From NCBI GenBank assembly GCA_030830965.1, contig JAURLX010000010.1:62001-126000 (forward strand): 64,000 bases of DNA. The letters are read 5' to 3'. A program made the position numbers and the translations under genes. The stretch's first letter is position 1. Each line of letters opens with the position of its first letter. The notes under the pieces were generated by a model. The model was not told the DNA's origin. It saw nothing but the letters and a program-made list of their open reading frames with translations, and did no database searches. This DNA comes from Verrucomicrobiota bacterium. GTDB lineage: Bacteria; Verrucomicrobiota; Verrucomicrobiia; Opitutales; UBA953. Below are positions 44,446 through 55,400 of this stretch, one piece after another.

Positions 44446-47400
44446 TCACTTCAGCGACCGCAGGAACGCCACGAGATCAACAAGATCCTTCTCCGACAGC
44501 ATGCCGTCGAGGCCGGCCGGCATGAGACTGGTGGGGAGCTGGGTCGAGGACGCGATGGACTCGTTGGGCAGGACGCGGCTCTGACCGGAGGCCTCCTTGA
44601 GGGTGACGCCCTCGGCCGAACGCTCACGGATGATGCCGAGCACGGCGCTGCCGTCGGTCAGCTGGAGGGAGGTGAGGTCGTAGTCCCGCGCGATGTTGTT
44701 GCTCGGGAACATGATGCTCTCGATGAGCTCGCGCTCGGCGCGGATGTTGCCGATGCGGCTCAGGTTGGGCCCGATCTCGTTGCCCTTGTCGCCGACGCGG
44801 TGGCAGGCGATGCAGGCGCCCTTGCCCGACTCGTAGACGGCACGGCCAGCGACCGGGTCGCCCTTCACCGCGGTAGCGGCAAGCGAGGCCATGCGGTCCT
44901 TCTTGGCGTCGTTGGCCGCCAAGGCCGCCAGGTAGGTGGGCTCGAGGACGCGAAAGACGTCGCGCTTGAAGGGGGCGAAGGCCTTGCGGACGAGATCCTG
45001 ACGGAAAGTGCCGATGAGGGGAGACTTGGCGAAGGCCGCCGCGATGCGGCGCGCCTTGTCGGGATTGAGGGCGCGGTAGATCTGCGGGAGCGCAAGGGCG
45101 TCGAGCAGCTCGTTCTGCTCGAGCGGTCCGGCGGAGGGCAGGACCTCGAGATAGGCGTCGAGCTGCGCGTCGGTCAACTTCGCGTGGGCAAGGCGGCGGG
45201 CGGCGTCCATGCGCAGACCGGGGTTCGCCGGATCGACCAGCAGCTGGATCAGCAGACGGAAGGCCGGCTCGCTCAGTCCTTCCCCGCCCTTGGAGAGGGC
45301 GAGCAGCGCCTTGAGACGGATCGCGGCGGGCTTCGACTCGTCGGCGGAGACGCGCTCCAGCGCGGCATCAAAGCGGGCGTCGCGCACCTTGGCGACGGCG
45401 TCCAGCAGGAGCGAGCTCGAGATATCCCCCTTGTCCAGCAGGGCCTGCAAGGGGCCGGCGAAGAGCTTCGCGTCGACGGCGCCGGTCTGCGCGGCGATGG
45501 CGCGCAAGCCGGCCTGTCGGACGGCGGGACGGGCGTGGCCGAGCATCGCGGTCACGGCCATCGCGACGGCGGGCTTGGAGGCGAGGGCTTCGCCGAACTT
45601 CTCCATAGCCGCCACCTGGGCGGCGGTCGGGGCCGCGTCGGCGATCCAGGATTCCAGCACGGGCGCGACCAACTTGGCGGGGTCGGGCGCCCGCAGCACC
45701 GCCAGCTGGGCCTGGCGGGCGAGCGCCGCATCGGCGGAGTCGGACTTGGACATGGCGAACTCCAGCACGTCGGCATGGTCGGGCTGGCCGGCGCGCGTCT
45801 GCGACAGCACGCGGATGAGCCGGCCCTGGCGAAGCGCGCCCTCGGCTCCGGCGAGCGTGGAGGCATCGAACCCTCCCACGGTCATGGCGGCGTGCAGGAT
45901 GGCGTGCTCGAGCACGGGATCGGCCGCCTGGCCGAGATGGGCGAGCAGGGCCTTGCTGACCTCGGCCGAGCGGAGGCCGCGGAAGGCGGCGGCCTCGAGC
46001 GCGCGGCGCGCCTCGGCCGGATCGGCGGAAGTAAGGCCGGCCACGACCTCGGCGTCCGGCTTCACGGGAGCGGGCCGGAAAGGCTTGTGCGCGGCCGCCA
46101 CGGCGGCGTGGGCCGCCCTGCCCTCGGCGGTGCGACGGATGCGGTAGATAGCGCCGGTGACGTTGTCGCCTTCGAGCAGGCTGGAGGGGCAGTGGGAATA
46201 CCACGTTCCCGTGTCGACGACGAGGAGGGAGCCGTCGACGGCCTCGATCACGTCGGAAAGATGCGCACCCTTGCGATCGACGGTGAAGAACTCGTGCTCG
46301 TCGGCGCGGTAGCCGGCGCCCTCGGGATGGAGTTCGTAACGCATCACCTTCGAGGAGTTGTAAAGGGAGACCATGTACTGGAGACGTCCGGGAGCGTCGC
46401 TCCAGGGACGGCCGGCGGGCGCGAGGGCGTCGGCGGCGCGCCAGAACACGGACCCGCTGGGTACCATATGGCCGAGCTCGCGCAGGATGGGCATGCGCTC
46501 GTGGGTGCGGGGCAGGTTGGCGATGATGCGAAGGTAGTCGGGACGTTCGTAGACCCCGCCGAGCTGCCACTGCATGATGGTGTCGACGCGGGGGAAGCCG
46601 AAGTAGAGGTTGGTGGTGCCGACCAGCTCGCCGGTCGGGGTGAAATCGAGGCCGGTCGGATTGTCGGCGCAGCCGAGGGAATGCCAGCGGATGTCGGTGC
46701 CGTCTGTCTTCATGGACCAGATGCCGCTGTTGAGGCCCTCGTGGACGACGGCGCCGTCCTTCTGCTTCACGACGTGTCCCTTGCGGCCATGGGTCCAGTA
46801 GAGGCGGCCGTCGGGGTGCAGGCGCGGGCCGTGGCAGTCGGCGCCGTTGGCGGTCCAGGCGAAGCCGCCCACGACCAGTTCACGCTTCTCGGCCACGCCG
46901 TCGTCGTCGGCGTCGGTGAAACGCCAGATGCCCGGGGGCGAGGCCACGAAGAGGCTGCCGTCCGCCCAGCATCCGCCCTTGGGGACGGTGAGGCCGTCGG
47001 CGAAGACCGTGCTCCGGTCGAAAACGCCATCTCCGTCGCGGTCCTCGAGCATCACGACGCGTCCGGGGTTCTCCTGCTCGAACTTCTTCGTGCTCCAATT
47101 GACGCCGATGGAGTCGCCCACGAACAGGCGGCCCCGGTCGTCGACGCATCCCATCGTGGGATTGGCCACCATCGGAGAGGCGGCGGCGACGACCATCTCA
47201 AAACCCACCGGGAGTCGGTGGGGCAGCGCGAAGTTGCGCGCCTGGTCCTTGGCGAAGTCGAGCTTCGACGGACGGAAGGCGTAGCCCGGAATCTCCTGGG
47301 CGTCGCCGTGCTTGGCCGCGGAGGCGGGCGGCGGCTTGACGCCGTCCGTGGCGGGATGCGCGGCGGAACGGGCCGCCTTGGCGGGATCCCACTTCTCGGT

Positions 47401-48252
47401 GAACCCGCCGAGGGGGTGGAGCTCGTAGCGGCGGACATGCATCTCCGCGGCCTCGGTCTGCAGCTGCAGGCGGCCTTGGCTGGGCTTCACGTCGAAGGCC
47501 TCGTTCACCTTCACGCCGTTGACGAAATACTGAAGGGTGTCGCCCTTGGCGATCACCTCGAAGCGGGTCCACTTGCCGAAGGGCGACTCGACGTCGTCCT
47601 TGCCGCGGTAGCCGACGACGTCCTTCCAGTCGGGGTCGCGCTTGGACCAGTTCAGTCGGCCGCCGGTCATGGTCTCGCGCGGGGCGCCCGGGGTCCACAC
47701 CTTCTCCTTGTCGCGGTCCCGGCCGACCTCGGCCGAAAGCGAGGAGAGCAGCACGGTGCCGTCGGCCAGCTTAGGCGAGAGGACGAGGATGTCGCCCACG
47801 CCGCCCTCGATGATCTGGGCCTCGATGCTGGCCATCCAGTTGCCGCCGACGGCGCCCTGGGGTCCGTAGCAGTGGACGAGAATCCCGCTGTCACGGGAAC
47901 GGCTCTCGCGCCTGCCCCAGGTCTTCTGTCCCCACATGAACTCGATCACGAGGTGGTAGTCGCGGTAGGCGCCGAGGGTGGTGATGGCGCCGTAGCCTTC
48001 GCCGCTCACGACGAAGTTGCCGTCGGGAGCGAACTTGAACACGGACTTGGGGTCGCCGGCGATGTCGCCCTTGGGATTGACGAAGAGCTCGGACTCTCCC
48101 CTGCGGAAAAGTTCGAGCAGGTCGATCTTCTGGGTGACGACCTGGGCCGGCGGCTCCGGCGGCAGGACGATCTTGGGTACCGCTGGCTTGGACTGCGCGT
48201 GACCGGGGACGGCCAGCAGCAGCGCGAGGGCGGCGATTGCGGGGTGCTTCAT
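44446..48252 (-). CDS. DUF1080 domain fused to a PVC-type heme-binding propeller protein
   Basis: A 1268-residue exported protein. Start ATG 48252 gives a signal peptide (MKHPAIAALALLLAVPGHA). Order: DUF1080 (3-keto-disaccharide hydrolase / LamG-like) at about residues 50-280, with VVSGEGYGAITTLGAYRDYHL and RYELHPLGGF; PVC-type propeller domain at about 340-680; helical HEAT-like repeats at about 720-1120; and a terminal cytochrome c with CIACHRVGDKGNEIGP (C1147) and the NIRAERELIESIMFPS stretch typical of these proteins. DUF1080 family members act on 3-keto sugars, so one chain may bind or cleave an oxidised sugar and transfer electrons from it; that is inference. It is separated from the sulfatase by 132 bases that hold a hairpin. 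Confidence 0.88.
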   Translation of the reverse strand: MKHPAIAALALLLAVPGHAQSKPAVPKIVLPPEPPAQVVTQKIDLLELFRRGESELFVNPKGDIAGDPKSVFKFAPDGNFVVSGEGYGAITTLGAYRDYHLVIEFMWGQKTWGRRESRSRDSGILVHCYGPQGAVGGNWMASIEAQIIEGGVGDILVLSPKLADGTVLLSSLSAEVGRDRDKEKVWTPGAPRETMTGGRLNWSKRDPDWKDVVGYRGKDDVESPFGKWTRFEVIAKGDTLQYFVNGVKVNEAFDVKPSQGRLQLQTEAAEMHVRRYELHPLGGFTEKWDPAKAARSAAHPATDGVKPPPASAAKHGDAQEIPGYAFRPSKLDFAKDQARNFALPHRLPVGFEMVVAAASPMVANPTMGCVDDRGRLFVGDSIGVNWSTKKFEQENPGRVVMLEDRDGDGVFDRSTVFADGLTVPKGGCWADGSLFVASPPGIWRFTDADDDGVAEKRELVVGGFAWTANGADCHGPRLHPDGRLYWTHGRKGHVVKQKDGAVVHEGLNSGIWSMKTDGTDIRWHSLGCADNPTGLDFTPTGELVGTTNLYFGFPRVDTIMQWQLGGVYERPDYLRIIANLPRTHERMPILRELGHMVPSGSVFWRAADALAPAGRPWSDAPGRLQYMVSLYNSSKVMRYELHPEGAGYRADEHEFFTVDRKGAHLSDVIEAVDGSLLVVDTGTWYSHCPSSLLEGDNVTGAIYRIRRTAEGRAAHAAVAAAHKPFRPAPVKPDAEVVAGLTSADPAEARRALEAAAFRGLRSAEVSKALLAHLGQAADPVLEHAILHAAMTVGGFDASTLAGAEGALRQGRLIRVLSQTRAGQPDHADVLEFAMSKSDSADAALARQAQLAVLRAPDPAKLVAPVLESWIADAAPTAAQVAAMEKFGEALASKPAVAMAVTAMLGHARPAVRQAGLRAIAAQTGAVDAKLFAGPLQALLDKGDISSSLLLDAVAKVRDARFDAALERVSADESKPAAIRLKALLALSKGGEGLSEPAFRLLIQLLVDPANPGLRMDAARRLAHAKLTDAQLDAYLEVLPSAGPLEQNELLDALALPQIYRALNPDKARRIAAAFAKSPLIGTFRQDLVRKAFAPFKRDVFRVLEPTYLAALAANDAKKDRMASLAATAVKGDPVAGRAVYESGKGACIACHRVGDKGNEIGPNLSRIGNIRAERELIESIMFPSNNIARDYDLTSLQLTDGSAVLGIIRERSAEGVTLKEASGQSRVLPNESIASSTQLPTSLMPAGLDGMLSEKDLVDLVAFLRSLK

Positions 48253-48303
48253 GGGGTGAAGGGTGAAGTCAGCAGACTGGGGCGGACGGAGAAGGTTCCA
48301 ATC

Positions 48304-48331
48304 CATAACCACCCGCCGGAGGCGGGTTATG
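48304..48331 (-). other. Stem-loop between sulfatase and DUF1080 fusion genes
   Basis: The plus strand reads CATAACC, ACC bulge, CGCC, loop, GGCG, GG, TTATG: an 11-pair stem with a bulge, 53 bases past the sulfatase stop. There is no T-run on the minus strand, so it may slow or partially end transcription or protect mRNA ends rather than act as a full terminator. Confidence 0.4.
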
Positions 48332-48384
48332 CTCGCTCACGTTCAATCGGGTCCGGTCCGGACGAACCCACGGCCTCCTCCGCC

Positions 48385-49926
48385 TCAGCGGGGCGCGTCC
48401 TTGATGAGCGGAGACCAGAGCCCCTCCTTCACCTCGGGCGTCTTGCCGCCGGGGGGGAAGGTGGTGGCCACGGCCTCCTTGAGCTGAGCGGAAAGAGCGG
48501 CCACGGCCTGCGCATGCTCGGGCTTTTCGGCCAGGTTCACGAGCTCGCCGGGGTCGGCGTCGTGATCGTAAAGCTCGCGGCCCTCCCTGCCCTCGTCCCA
48601 CTCGGTGTACCTCCAGCGGGAGGTGCGCAGGCTGTAACCGAAGAAACGCTTCTGGGGGTTCTTCTTCTTGGCCGCAGTGACCTGATTCGCGACGGTGGCG
48701 GCGGCGACGCGGCCGACGCCGCCACGCATCACCTGGGTGACGGCCCAGCCGCGACCAGCCAGGGAGGGTTCCTTGAGGATAGGCACGAGGCTCTGTCCCT
48801 GGACGTTGGCGGGCGGGGCGAAGCCGGCCAGCTCGGTGAGGGTGCGGAACAGGTCGACGTGGCTAACGGGCGTGCGCACGACGGCTCCGCCCCCGGCCAC
48901 GCCCGGAGCGACGACGAGGAGCGGCACGCGCGCGGCGTTCTCGAACAGGCTCATCTTCTGGTAGAGGCCGTGCTCGCCCATGTGGTAGCCGTGGTCGCTG
49001 GTGAAGACGACCACGGTGCTCTCGGCGAGGCCGAGACGGTCGAGGGCCGAGATGACGCGGCCGACCTGCGCGTCCATGAAGCTGATGCTGGCGTAGTAGG
49101 CCTGCACCGCCTTCCGCCTCACGTCGTCAGGGAGATCCTCCTGGTCCTTCTTGGAGCCGAGGAACGCGGCCTTGGGCACGCCGGCCGGCTGCTGGCCGAC
49201 CTTGGGGAAGAGCGGCATCTGGTCCGGGTCGTACTGCCCCCAGTAGGGCGCCTTGGGCGAGATGTAGGGGGTGTGCGGACGGAAGAAGCCCACGGCCAGG
49301 AAGAAGGGTCGCGAACGGTCGCGCGCGCAGCGCTCAAGGACCCACTCGGCGTCACGGGCCAGCATGCCGTCGGTATGATGCTCGTCCGACTTGTCCGAAG
49401 GATGCCAGCTGAGCGTGCCGCCGAACTGCTTGGGCGTCACGCTGAAGGCCACGTCCAGCTCCTGCATGCGGTCGACGCCGGCGGGATTCATCTCCAGCTC
49501 CCAGGAGGCCGGATCGTCATGGCCGTCGGTGCCGACGGAGTTCGGGACGTTGTAATGGTAGAGCTTGCCGAGGCGCGCCGCGAAATAGCCCTGGAGACGG
49601 AAGGCCTGGGGCAGGCTGAGCTGCTCGGGGATGCTCTGCCGGAAGATCTGGGCGTTCTGATGGATGCCGGTGCTGTTGGGATAGAGTCCGGTGAGCAGCG
49701 AGTTGCGGCTCGGGCCGCACAGCGGGTAGGCGCAGTAGGCGCGGTCGAAACGCACGCCACGACCGGCGAGGCGGTCTAGGTTCGGCGTGCGGGCGCGGGG
49801 GTCGCCGTAGCAGCCGAGGTAGTTGTTCAGGTCGTCGGACATGATGAACAACACGTTCCGCCTCCCCTCGGCGGCGGAGAGGGTCAGCACGCAGGAGAGC
49901 AGGAGAAACAGGAGGGGGTGTCGCAT
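48385..49926 (-). CDS. Exported sulfatase, iduronate-2-sulfatase-like
   Basis: A 513-residue formylglycine-type sulfatase. Signal peptide MRHPLLFLLLSCVLTLSAAEG; metal site MSDDLNNYLGCYGD; CGPSRNS with the Cys converted to formylglycine (CxPSR type); and TSDHGYHMGEHGL with further metal ligands. The pattern resembles iduronate-2-sulfatase relatives that are very numerous in marine and freshwater PVC bacteria and remove sulfate from glycans such as fucoidan or glycosaminoglycans. The substrate cannot be read here. Start ATG 49926 gives the signal peptide; an upstream in-frame ATG at 49938 would only add four residues. It is flanked by serine hydrolase and heme proteins on the same strand. Confidence 0.92.
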   Translation of the reverse strand: MRHPLLFLLLSCVLTLSAAEGRRNVLFIMSDDLNNYLGCYGDPRARTPNLDRLAGRGVRFDRAYCAYPLCGPSRNSLLTGLYPNSTGIHQNAQIFRQSIPEQLSLPQAFRLQGYFAARLGKLYHYNVPNSVGTDGHDDPASWELEMNPAGVDRMQELDVAFSVTPKQFGGTLSWHPSDKSDEHHTDGMLARDAEWVLERCARDRSRPFFLAVGFFRPHTPYISPKAPYWGQYDPDQMPLFPKVGQQPAGVPKAAFLGSKKDQEDLPDDVRRKAVQAYYASISFMDAQVGRVISALDRLGLAESTVVVFTSDHGYHMGEHGLYQKMSLFENAARVPLLVVAPGVAGGGAVVRTPVSHVDLFRTLTELAGFAPPANVQGQSLVPILKEPSLAGRGWAVTQVMRGGVGRVAAATVANQVTAAKKKNPQKRFFGYSLRTSRWRYTEWDEGREGRELYDHDADPGELVNLAEKPEHAQAVAALSAQLKEAVATTFPPGGKTPEVKEGLWSPLIKDAPR

Positions 49927-49977
49927 GGGGCGACCCACCTTCTACCTAAGGGCGGGAGACGGCAAGCCTCGGAGCGC

Positions 49978-51087
49978 TCAGCGGTTCCTGAGGGCCCACT
50001 GCTGGAAGGTGCCGCGCGCCCTTCCTCCCTGCCCCGGAAAGCCTTGGTGCTGGACCATCCAGATGAGCACGACGCCCTTGGAGGGGATCACCTCCATGTG
50101 GGTGGCCTGCGCTCCACCGTGGCCGAAGCTGTCCGGCCCCACGGTGAGTCCCAGCCCGTAGCTCTCCTTCATGCCGGCCGGCGTCTGACGGGAAATCATG
50201 GCCGCGACTGCGGCCGCGCTCAGGATGCGGCGTCCCTCGTGCTCGCCTCCGTTGAGCAGCATGAGGCAGAACCGCGCGACGTCGTCGGCAGTGGCGAACA
50301 GGCCGCCGGCGGGCATCGCAAACCGGCCCTTGCGGTCGCCGAGGGGCTGACCCAGCTGCGAGAGAGCCCCCTCGGCGAGACCGGGCTTGTCCTTCGCGAC
50401 CGGACGGTAGGTCTTGGCGAGGCGGTCGACCTGGCGCTCATCCGGCCAGAAGGTCGCGTCCTTCATGCCGAGAGGATCGAAGAGACGACGCTGCATGAAC
50501 TCGGCGTAAGGCGTCCCGCTCACGACCTCGAGGATGCGGGCGGCGGTGTTGATGCCGGCGTTCGAATACTGATACTTCTCCCCGGGCTGGGTCTGGAGGG
50601 TCAGGCGGGCGTAGGTCTTCACGGCCCGCTCGAGCGGCAGGCCGTCGAGGGTCGGCTGCTCCTCGGGAGACTTGAACGGCAGGCCGCTGACATGGGAGAG
50701 GAGATCCCGCACGGTGATGGAACGGCGGCGCGCGACGGGACCGTCCTTGCCGGCCACTTTCTGGTCCTTGAACTCGGGCAGGTGCTTCTCGACGGGGTCG
50801 TCGAGGGAGAGTCGGCCTTCGTCGACGAGCATCATCACAGCGGCCGCGGTCATGGCCTTGGTCTGCGAGGCGACCCAGAAGAGGGTGTCGTCGCGCATGG
50901 TCTTGAAGCGCGAGCGGTCCGCATAGCCCGCGACGACGGTCGCATAGGCGCCCTTGCGATCGTGGGCCACGGCGACGAGGCCGGCGACCTCCTGACGGTC
51001 CACGTAGGCGGCGAGGCCGGAATCATCCGCGGCGGTGAGGGCCGGGTAGCCCAGACAGGCGGACAGCAGGAGCAGGAGGAGACGCAT
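49978..51087 (-). CDS. Exported serine hydrolase, class C beta-lactamase family
   Basis: A 369-residue protein with signal peptide MRLLLLLLSACLGYPALTA. Catalytic features: SQTK (nucleophile Ser in SxxK), YSN (YxN), and HGG (in place of KTG), as in the beta-lactamase/D-aminopeptidase/esterase EstB fold. It is more likely an esterase or peptidase acting outside the cytoplasm than a true beta-lactamase. It lies 51 bases upstream of the sulfatase and 68 bases downstream of the DUF1552 gene on the same strand. Confidence 0.9.
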   Translation of the reverse strand: MRLLLLLLSACLGYPALTAADDSGLAAYVDRQEVAGLVAVAHDRKGAYATVVAGYADRSRFKTMRDDTLFWVASQTKAMTAAAVMMLVDEGRLSLDDPVEKHLPEFKDQKVAGKDGPVARRRSITVRDLLSHVSGLPFKSPEEQPTLDGLPLERAVKTYARLTLQTQPGEKYQYSNAGINTAARILEVVSGTPYAEFMQRRLFDPLGMKDATFWPDERQVDRLAKTYRPVAKDKPGLAEGALSQLGQPLGDRKGRFAMPAGGLFATADDVARFCLMLLNGGEHEGRRILSAAAVAAMISRQTPAGMKESYGLGLTVGPDSFGHGGAQATHMEVIPSKGVVLIWMVQHQGFPGQGGRARGTFQQWALRNR

Positions 51088-51155
51088 GGCGCACGATACC
51101 CCCGGCGAGGGGCGTAGGCAACACCGGTCCGCAGCCGCTGCCGCCGAAGAACGAC

Positions 51156-52499
51156 TCAGACCTCCTCGAGCATCTGGCGAGCGTCGCCGAAGGTCTTCGG
51201 ACGCACGTCGACCTTGTCCATCATCGACATGAAGAGGCGGCAGAGCTGGCGTTCGGGCTTGCCCGTGTAGTCGAGCACGCGACCGCCGCGGACGCGCCCT
51301 CCCCCGCCGCCGATCAGCGCGATCGGCAGCTGGTCGTTGTCATGCCGCGCGCCGGCCATCATGCTGGAGCAGGAGAGCACCATGGTGTTGTCGAGCAGCG
51401 TGCGGGAACCCTCCTTGACGGCATCCAGGCGGCGACAGAGGTAGGCGAGCTGCTCCATGAAGAACTGGTTCACGCGGAGCCAGTCCGCCCCGTCGGAGTG
51501 CGACAGGAGATGGTGGATCATGTAGTCGATGCCGTGGCCGGCCTGCTCGACGGAAGGCAGCAGCGGGAAACGCAGGGCGCTGTGGTCGTTGTTGAGCTTG
51601 AGGGAGGCAACGCGGGTGGTGTCGGTCTGGAAGCCCAGGACGATGATGTCGCACATCAGGCGCATGTGCTCGGCGACGTCCTGCGGGATGCCGTCGGCGG
51701 GCCGCTTCATGTCGGGCTTGTCCAGGGTGGGACGCCAGCCCTGCAGCTCGCCGCGCCTGCCGGCCGACTGGATGCGCCGCTCGACGTCGCGCACGGACTC
51801 GAGATACTCGTCGATCTTGCCCCGGTCGGAGGCGCTGACGCGGCGACGCAGGTCGCCGGCGTCGCCCAGGACGGCGTCAAGGACGCTGCGGTCAGAGGGC
51901 GAGGCGTCGTCCTTGAAGAGACGGTCGAAGGCCAGCGCGGGATAGAGCTCCAGGGGCGTCGGGGTCGTCGGCGAGCTCCACGAGACATGGGAACTGTAGA
52001 GCATCGAGTAGTTCTTGTGGACGGAAGGGTTGGACCGTTCGCACCCGAGCACGAGGCTGGGCACCTTGGTCGAACGTCCGTAGGTCTGCGCGATGAGCTG
52101 GTCGAAGCTGGTGCCGGAACGGATCTCGCCGCCCGAGGAGATGGGCGCGCCGGAAAGCAGGTTGCCGGTCTGGGAGCTGTGGATGTTCCCCTTGCGCGCC
52201 TCCTCGTGGTAGAGGCCCTTGATGAAGGTCAGGCGGCTGCGGAAGTCGGCGAGGGGCAGCAGGACCTTGCCGAGCTCCATGCCGGAGCCTTCGCCCTTCG
52301 CCCACCACTCCTTGGAATGGAAGCCGTTGCCGGAGAACACGACGGCCACGCGCACGGGGGCCTCGCTGGCGGGACGCGTCGTGCGACCGGGTTCATCGCC
52401 CCAGACGGCGGCGGACTCGAGCCAGGGAAGCGCCATGGTGACGCCGACGCCCCGCAGGAAGGTTCGGCGGCTGAACTGGTGGGGCGAGGGGGTTCTCAT
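51156..52499 (-). CDS. DUF1552 family TAT-exported protein
   Basis: A 447-residue exported protein. The start (ATG 52499) gives a TAT signal with FSRRTFLRGVGVTMALPWLES. The remainder matches DUF1552, with NGFHSKEWW, LTFIKGLYHEEA and SDGADWLRVNQFFMEQLAYL as typical stretches. The family is almost always next to a DUF1592-type cytochrome protein in Planctomycetes and Verrucomicrobia, and its biochemical role is unknown. Here the ATG overlaps the DUF1592 gene stop by four bases (ATGA), so the two are translationally coupled. Confidence 0.93.
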   Translation of the reverse strand: MRTPSPHQFSRRTFLRGVGVTMALPWLESAAVWGDEPGRTTRPASEAPVRVAVVFSGNGFHSKEWWAKGEGSGMELGKVLLPLADFRSRLTFIKGLYHEEARKGNIHSSQTGNLLSGAPISSGGEIRSGTSFDQLIAQTYGRSTKVPSLVLGCERSNPSVHKNYSMLYSSHVSWSSPTTPTPLELYPALAFDRLFKDDASPSDRSVLDAVLGDAGDLRRRVSASDRGKIDEYLESVRDVERRIQSAGRRGELQGWRPTLDKPDMKRPADGIPQDVAEHMRLMCDIIVLGFQTDTTRVASLKLNNDHSALRFPLLPSVEQAGHGIDYMIHHLLSHSDGADWLRVNQFFMEQLAYLCRRLDAVKEGSRTLLDNTMVLSCSSMMAGARHDNDQLPIALIGGGGGRVRGGRVLDYTGKPERQLCRLFMSMMDKVDVRPKTFGDARQMLEEV

Positions 52500-55400
52500 C
52501 GGTCGGCGAGGTGGTCGCGTCCGCGGATCTCGCGGAACTGCCTGCTGAGGACGACGGCTTCGACCACGGAGCCTACGCGTCCGTCCCCTGCCTTCAACTT
52601 CGCAATCATCCCGTCCACAAGGGGCCGGTCGGAGAGCTGGACGGAGCGTCCGAGGGCGTAACCGAGCAGTTTGCGGCAGAATTGACGTCGGAAATCATCC
52701 GCCCGGGCGGTCGCTAGGTGGGCGCGCAAACCGGCGAGTCCATCCACCTGTACGTCGCCCGGCAGGGTGGTCGCGGTCACGACGGGCAGGCCGGCGGCAT
52801 CGCGCTCGCGACGCCGGCCGATGGCGTCGAAGGACTCCAGGGAGAAGCCGTAGGGGTCGATGCGCCGGTGGCAGCGCGCGCAGGCGGGATCGGAACTGTG
52901 ACGCTCGATGAGCTGACGCTCGGTGAGGCCCTGCGGCGCCTCCTCGGGCAGCACGGGCACGCCCTTAGGCGGCCGCGGCAGCTTCTCACCAAGCACGACC
53001 TCGCTCAGCCAGTTGCCGCGGAGGATCGGACTGGTGCGCGAGGCGCCCGACTGCTTGGCGAGGGTCGCGGCCATCCCGAGCACGCCGCCGCGGCCGGCGT
53101 CCCGCATGCCTTCGACGCGTCGCCACGCTTCGCCGTCGACCTTCAGTCCGTAGAACCGGCCGAGGGGGCCGTTGACGAAGGTGTGGTCGGCGTCGAGCAG
53201 GGAGAGCACGGGACGATCCTCCAGGAAGAGGTCGGTGAAGAAGCGTTCGACCTCCTCCTGCATCGCGCCGCGCAGCGAGGCGAATTCGGGGAAGTGACGC
53301 TCGCTCTTCTCGTCGAGTTCGGCGACGTCGCGCACGTGCAACCACTGGCAGCCGAACTCACGGGAGAGACGGGCCACCTTGGGGTCGCGGAGCATCCGCC
53401 GGGCCTGCGCGGCCAGGACGGCGGGATCACGCAGGCGGCCAGACGCCGCGAGGGCGCGAAGCTCGTCGTCGGGCGCCGACGACCAAAGGAAATGGCTCAG
53501 GCGTGACGCGAGCTCCCAGTCGTTGACCGGGCCGGCGACCTTGCCGGCCGGAGCGGTCTCGCCACGGTAAAGGAACTCGGCGGAGGTGAGCACGCGCACC
53601 AGCAGGGACCGCAGCGCGCGGTCGTGGTCCAGCCCGCCCTTGCGCAGACTGTCGTAGAGACTCCTGAGGCCGGCCCGGTCGAGGTCCGATAACGGGCGGC
53701 GCCAGGCCTTGGCGGCGAAGTCCACGACGCCCGTCACCTGCGCGGGCTCCGCCGCGACCATCCTGGCACGGAATGCGTCCGCCGCCTCATAGACCTTTTC
53801 ACGCAGCGAGACGAAGGTGTCCTTGAGCACGCCCTGGCTGGCGAACTGGTGCAGTTGTTCGTAGGCGTCGATCTGCCGGATGGGCGACTGGCTAACGAAA
53901 TGCAGCTCATCCCAGAGTCGGTCGAGCTCGGCGACCTCGGCCTCGCTCAGCATCAGACGGCGCAGGTGATGGTCCTCGCGGTAGAAGAGCGTGAGCGTCA
54001 CGCCCTCGTCGACGGGCACGATACGGGGGTAGCAGAGGGCCTGCGGAAAAAGGTCGCGGAACTCCGTGAAGGCCGCCTTCCACCGGGACTCAGAAGCCGA
54101 ACCCGGCTCGGCCACGACGGGGAAACTCGGCAAGGGGCCGGAAGCGAAGGGAGCGACGGAGACTCCGGCATTCAGCTGGACGGAACCACCCGCGCCGGAC
54201 GCGACCTTTCCGGTCACGATGAACTCGGCGCCGTCAGCCAGGAAGGCGGGCACGCGCAGTTCGACGACGGAGGGGGCGGCGGACTCGATCTCCCGACGCG
54301 CCGTGGACGGACGGAAGGAGGCGAGGGATGCGGCGAGGAAGGGGCCCGAAGAGCGGATGAGCTGCCGCCGCAGTTCGATGTCGGCGGGTGCGGCGCCTGA
54401 ATCGTCGGACAGCAGGGCCTCCACCTTGAGGGCGAGTGCCTCGCGGACCGCCTGATCGGAGGCGGCGCGCCATTGGGCGAGCAGAGAACCCTTCGGAATG
54501 CCCGGCACGGTCTCGCCGTCGTCAGGCTGGCTGAGGAAATGCCAGGGCCCGTGCGGATTGCCCTTCAGGATGTCGGGCGAAACGTCGGGCGCCAGGTCCC
54601 AGACGCTTCCACCGACGCTCACCTTGAAGTCGACGGCGGTGAGGTCGCAGACGTGGTTGCGGTCGCGCGAGCCGATCACGAGGGCGATCACGTCACCGGG
54701 CGACACCTTCACGGCGCCGAGCTTGCCGAAGGGGACGACCTGCTTGCCTCGGCTGACGCCCTTGGCGAGCACGTCCCGGCGGGTCCCGCAACGGGCCTCA
54801 AGCTGCCAGACGACGCCGTTGCCGCAGACGATGTGGGCGTCGGTGATGCCGCCAGCCACCGCAGCCAGGCCGGCGACCGGACTGCGCCAGGCGATGACGA
54901 CGGCGCGCGTGGGCGCGGGATGCGCGACCACGCCGCCGGCCTTGATGAGTCCCGGCGTGAGCGCATCCTCATATCCGGCGTTCGCCATGACGCTGAGGGC
55001 GTCGGAACCCTGCCACCCCCTGACCTTGGGATGGCCGGGAGCGGAAAGCATCTTCTTCGAGAGCAGCGACTCCAGCTTCACGGTTCCGATGCCGAGATAA
55101 TCCAGCCACGCGGCCAGCAGCGCCGGGTCGACGGCATGATCGGCCGCGGCCTTGGCGGGCGAAGCGCCGTCGGCGACCGCCGCCGCGGCCCTGAGCGCCT
55201 GCGGCGTGAACGCGAACTGGTCCTTGAGCCGCGCCTCCAGATGGGCGATCAGCCCGGACAGGTCATCGAGGGGCACCTCCGGACGGCCGGCGATGCGCAG
55301 GCGGGGCCGCTCCCACGTCACGCGGTCTCCTTGCGCGCCGTCGCCGGCGTCTCCGGCGACAAGACGGACCGTCGCGTCGCCGGCCAGCTTCTGACGGAAC

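Noticed and set aside
44800..49779. 1659-residue plus-strand open frame across two minus-strand genes
   Set aside because: It crosses a gene boundary of two well-supported proteins and has no recognisable motif.
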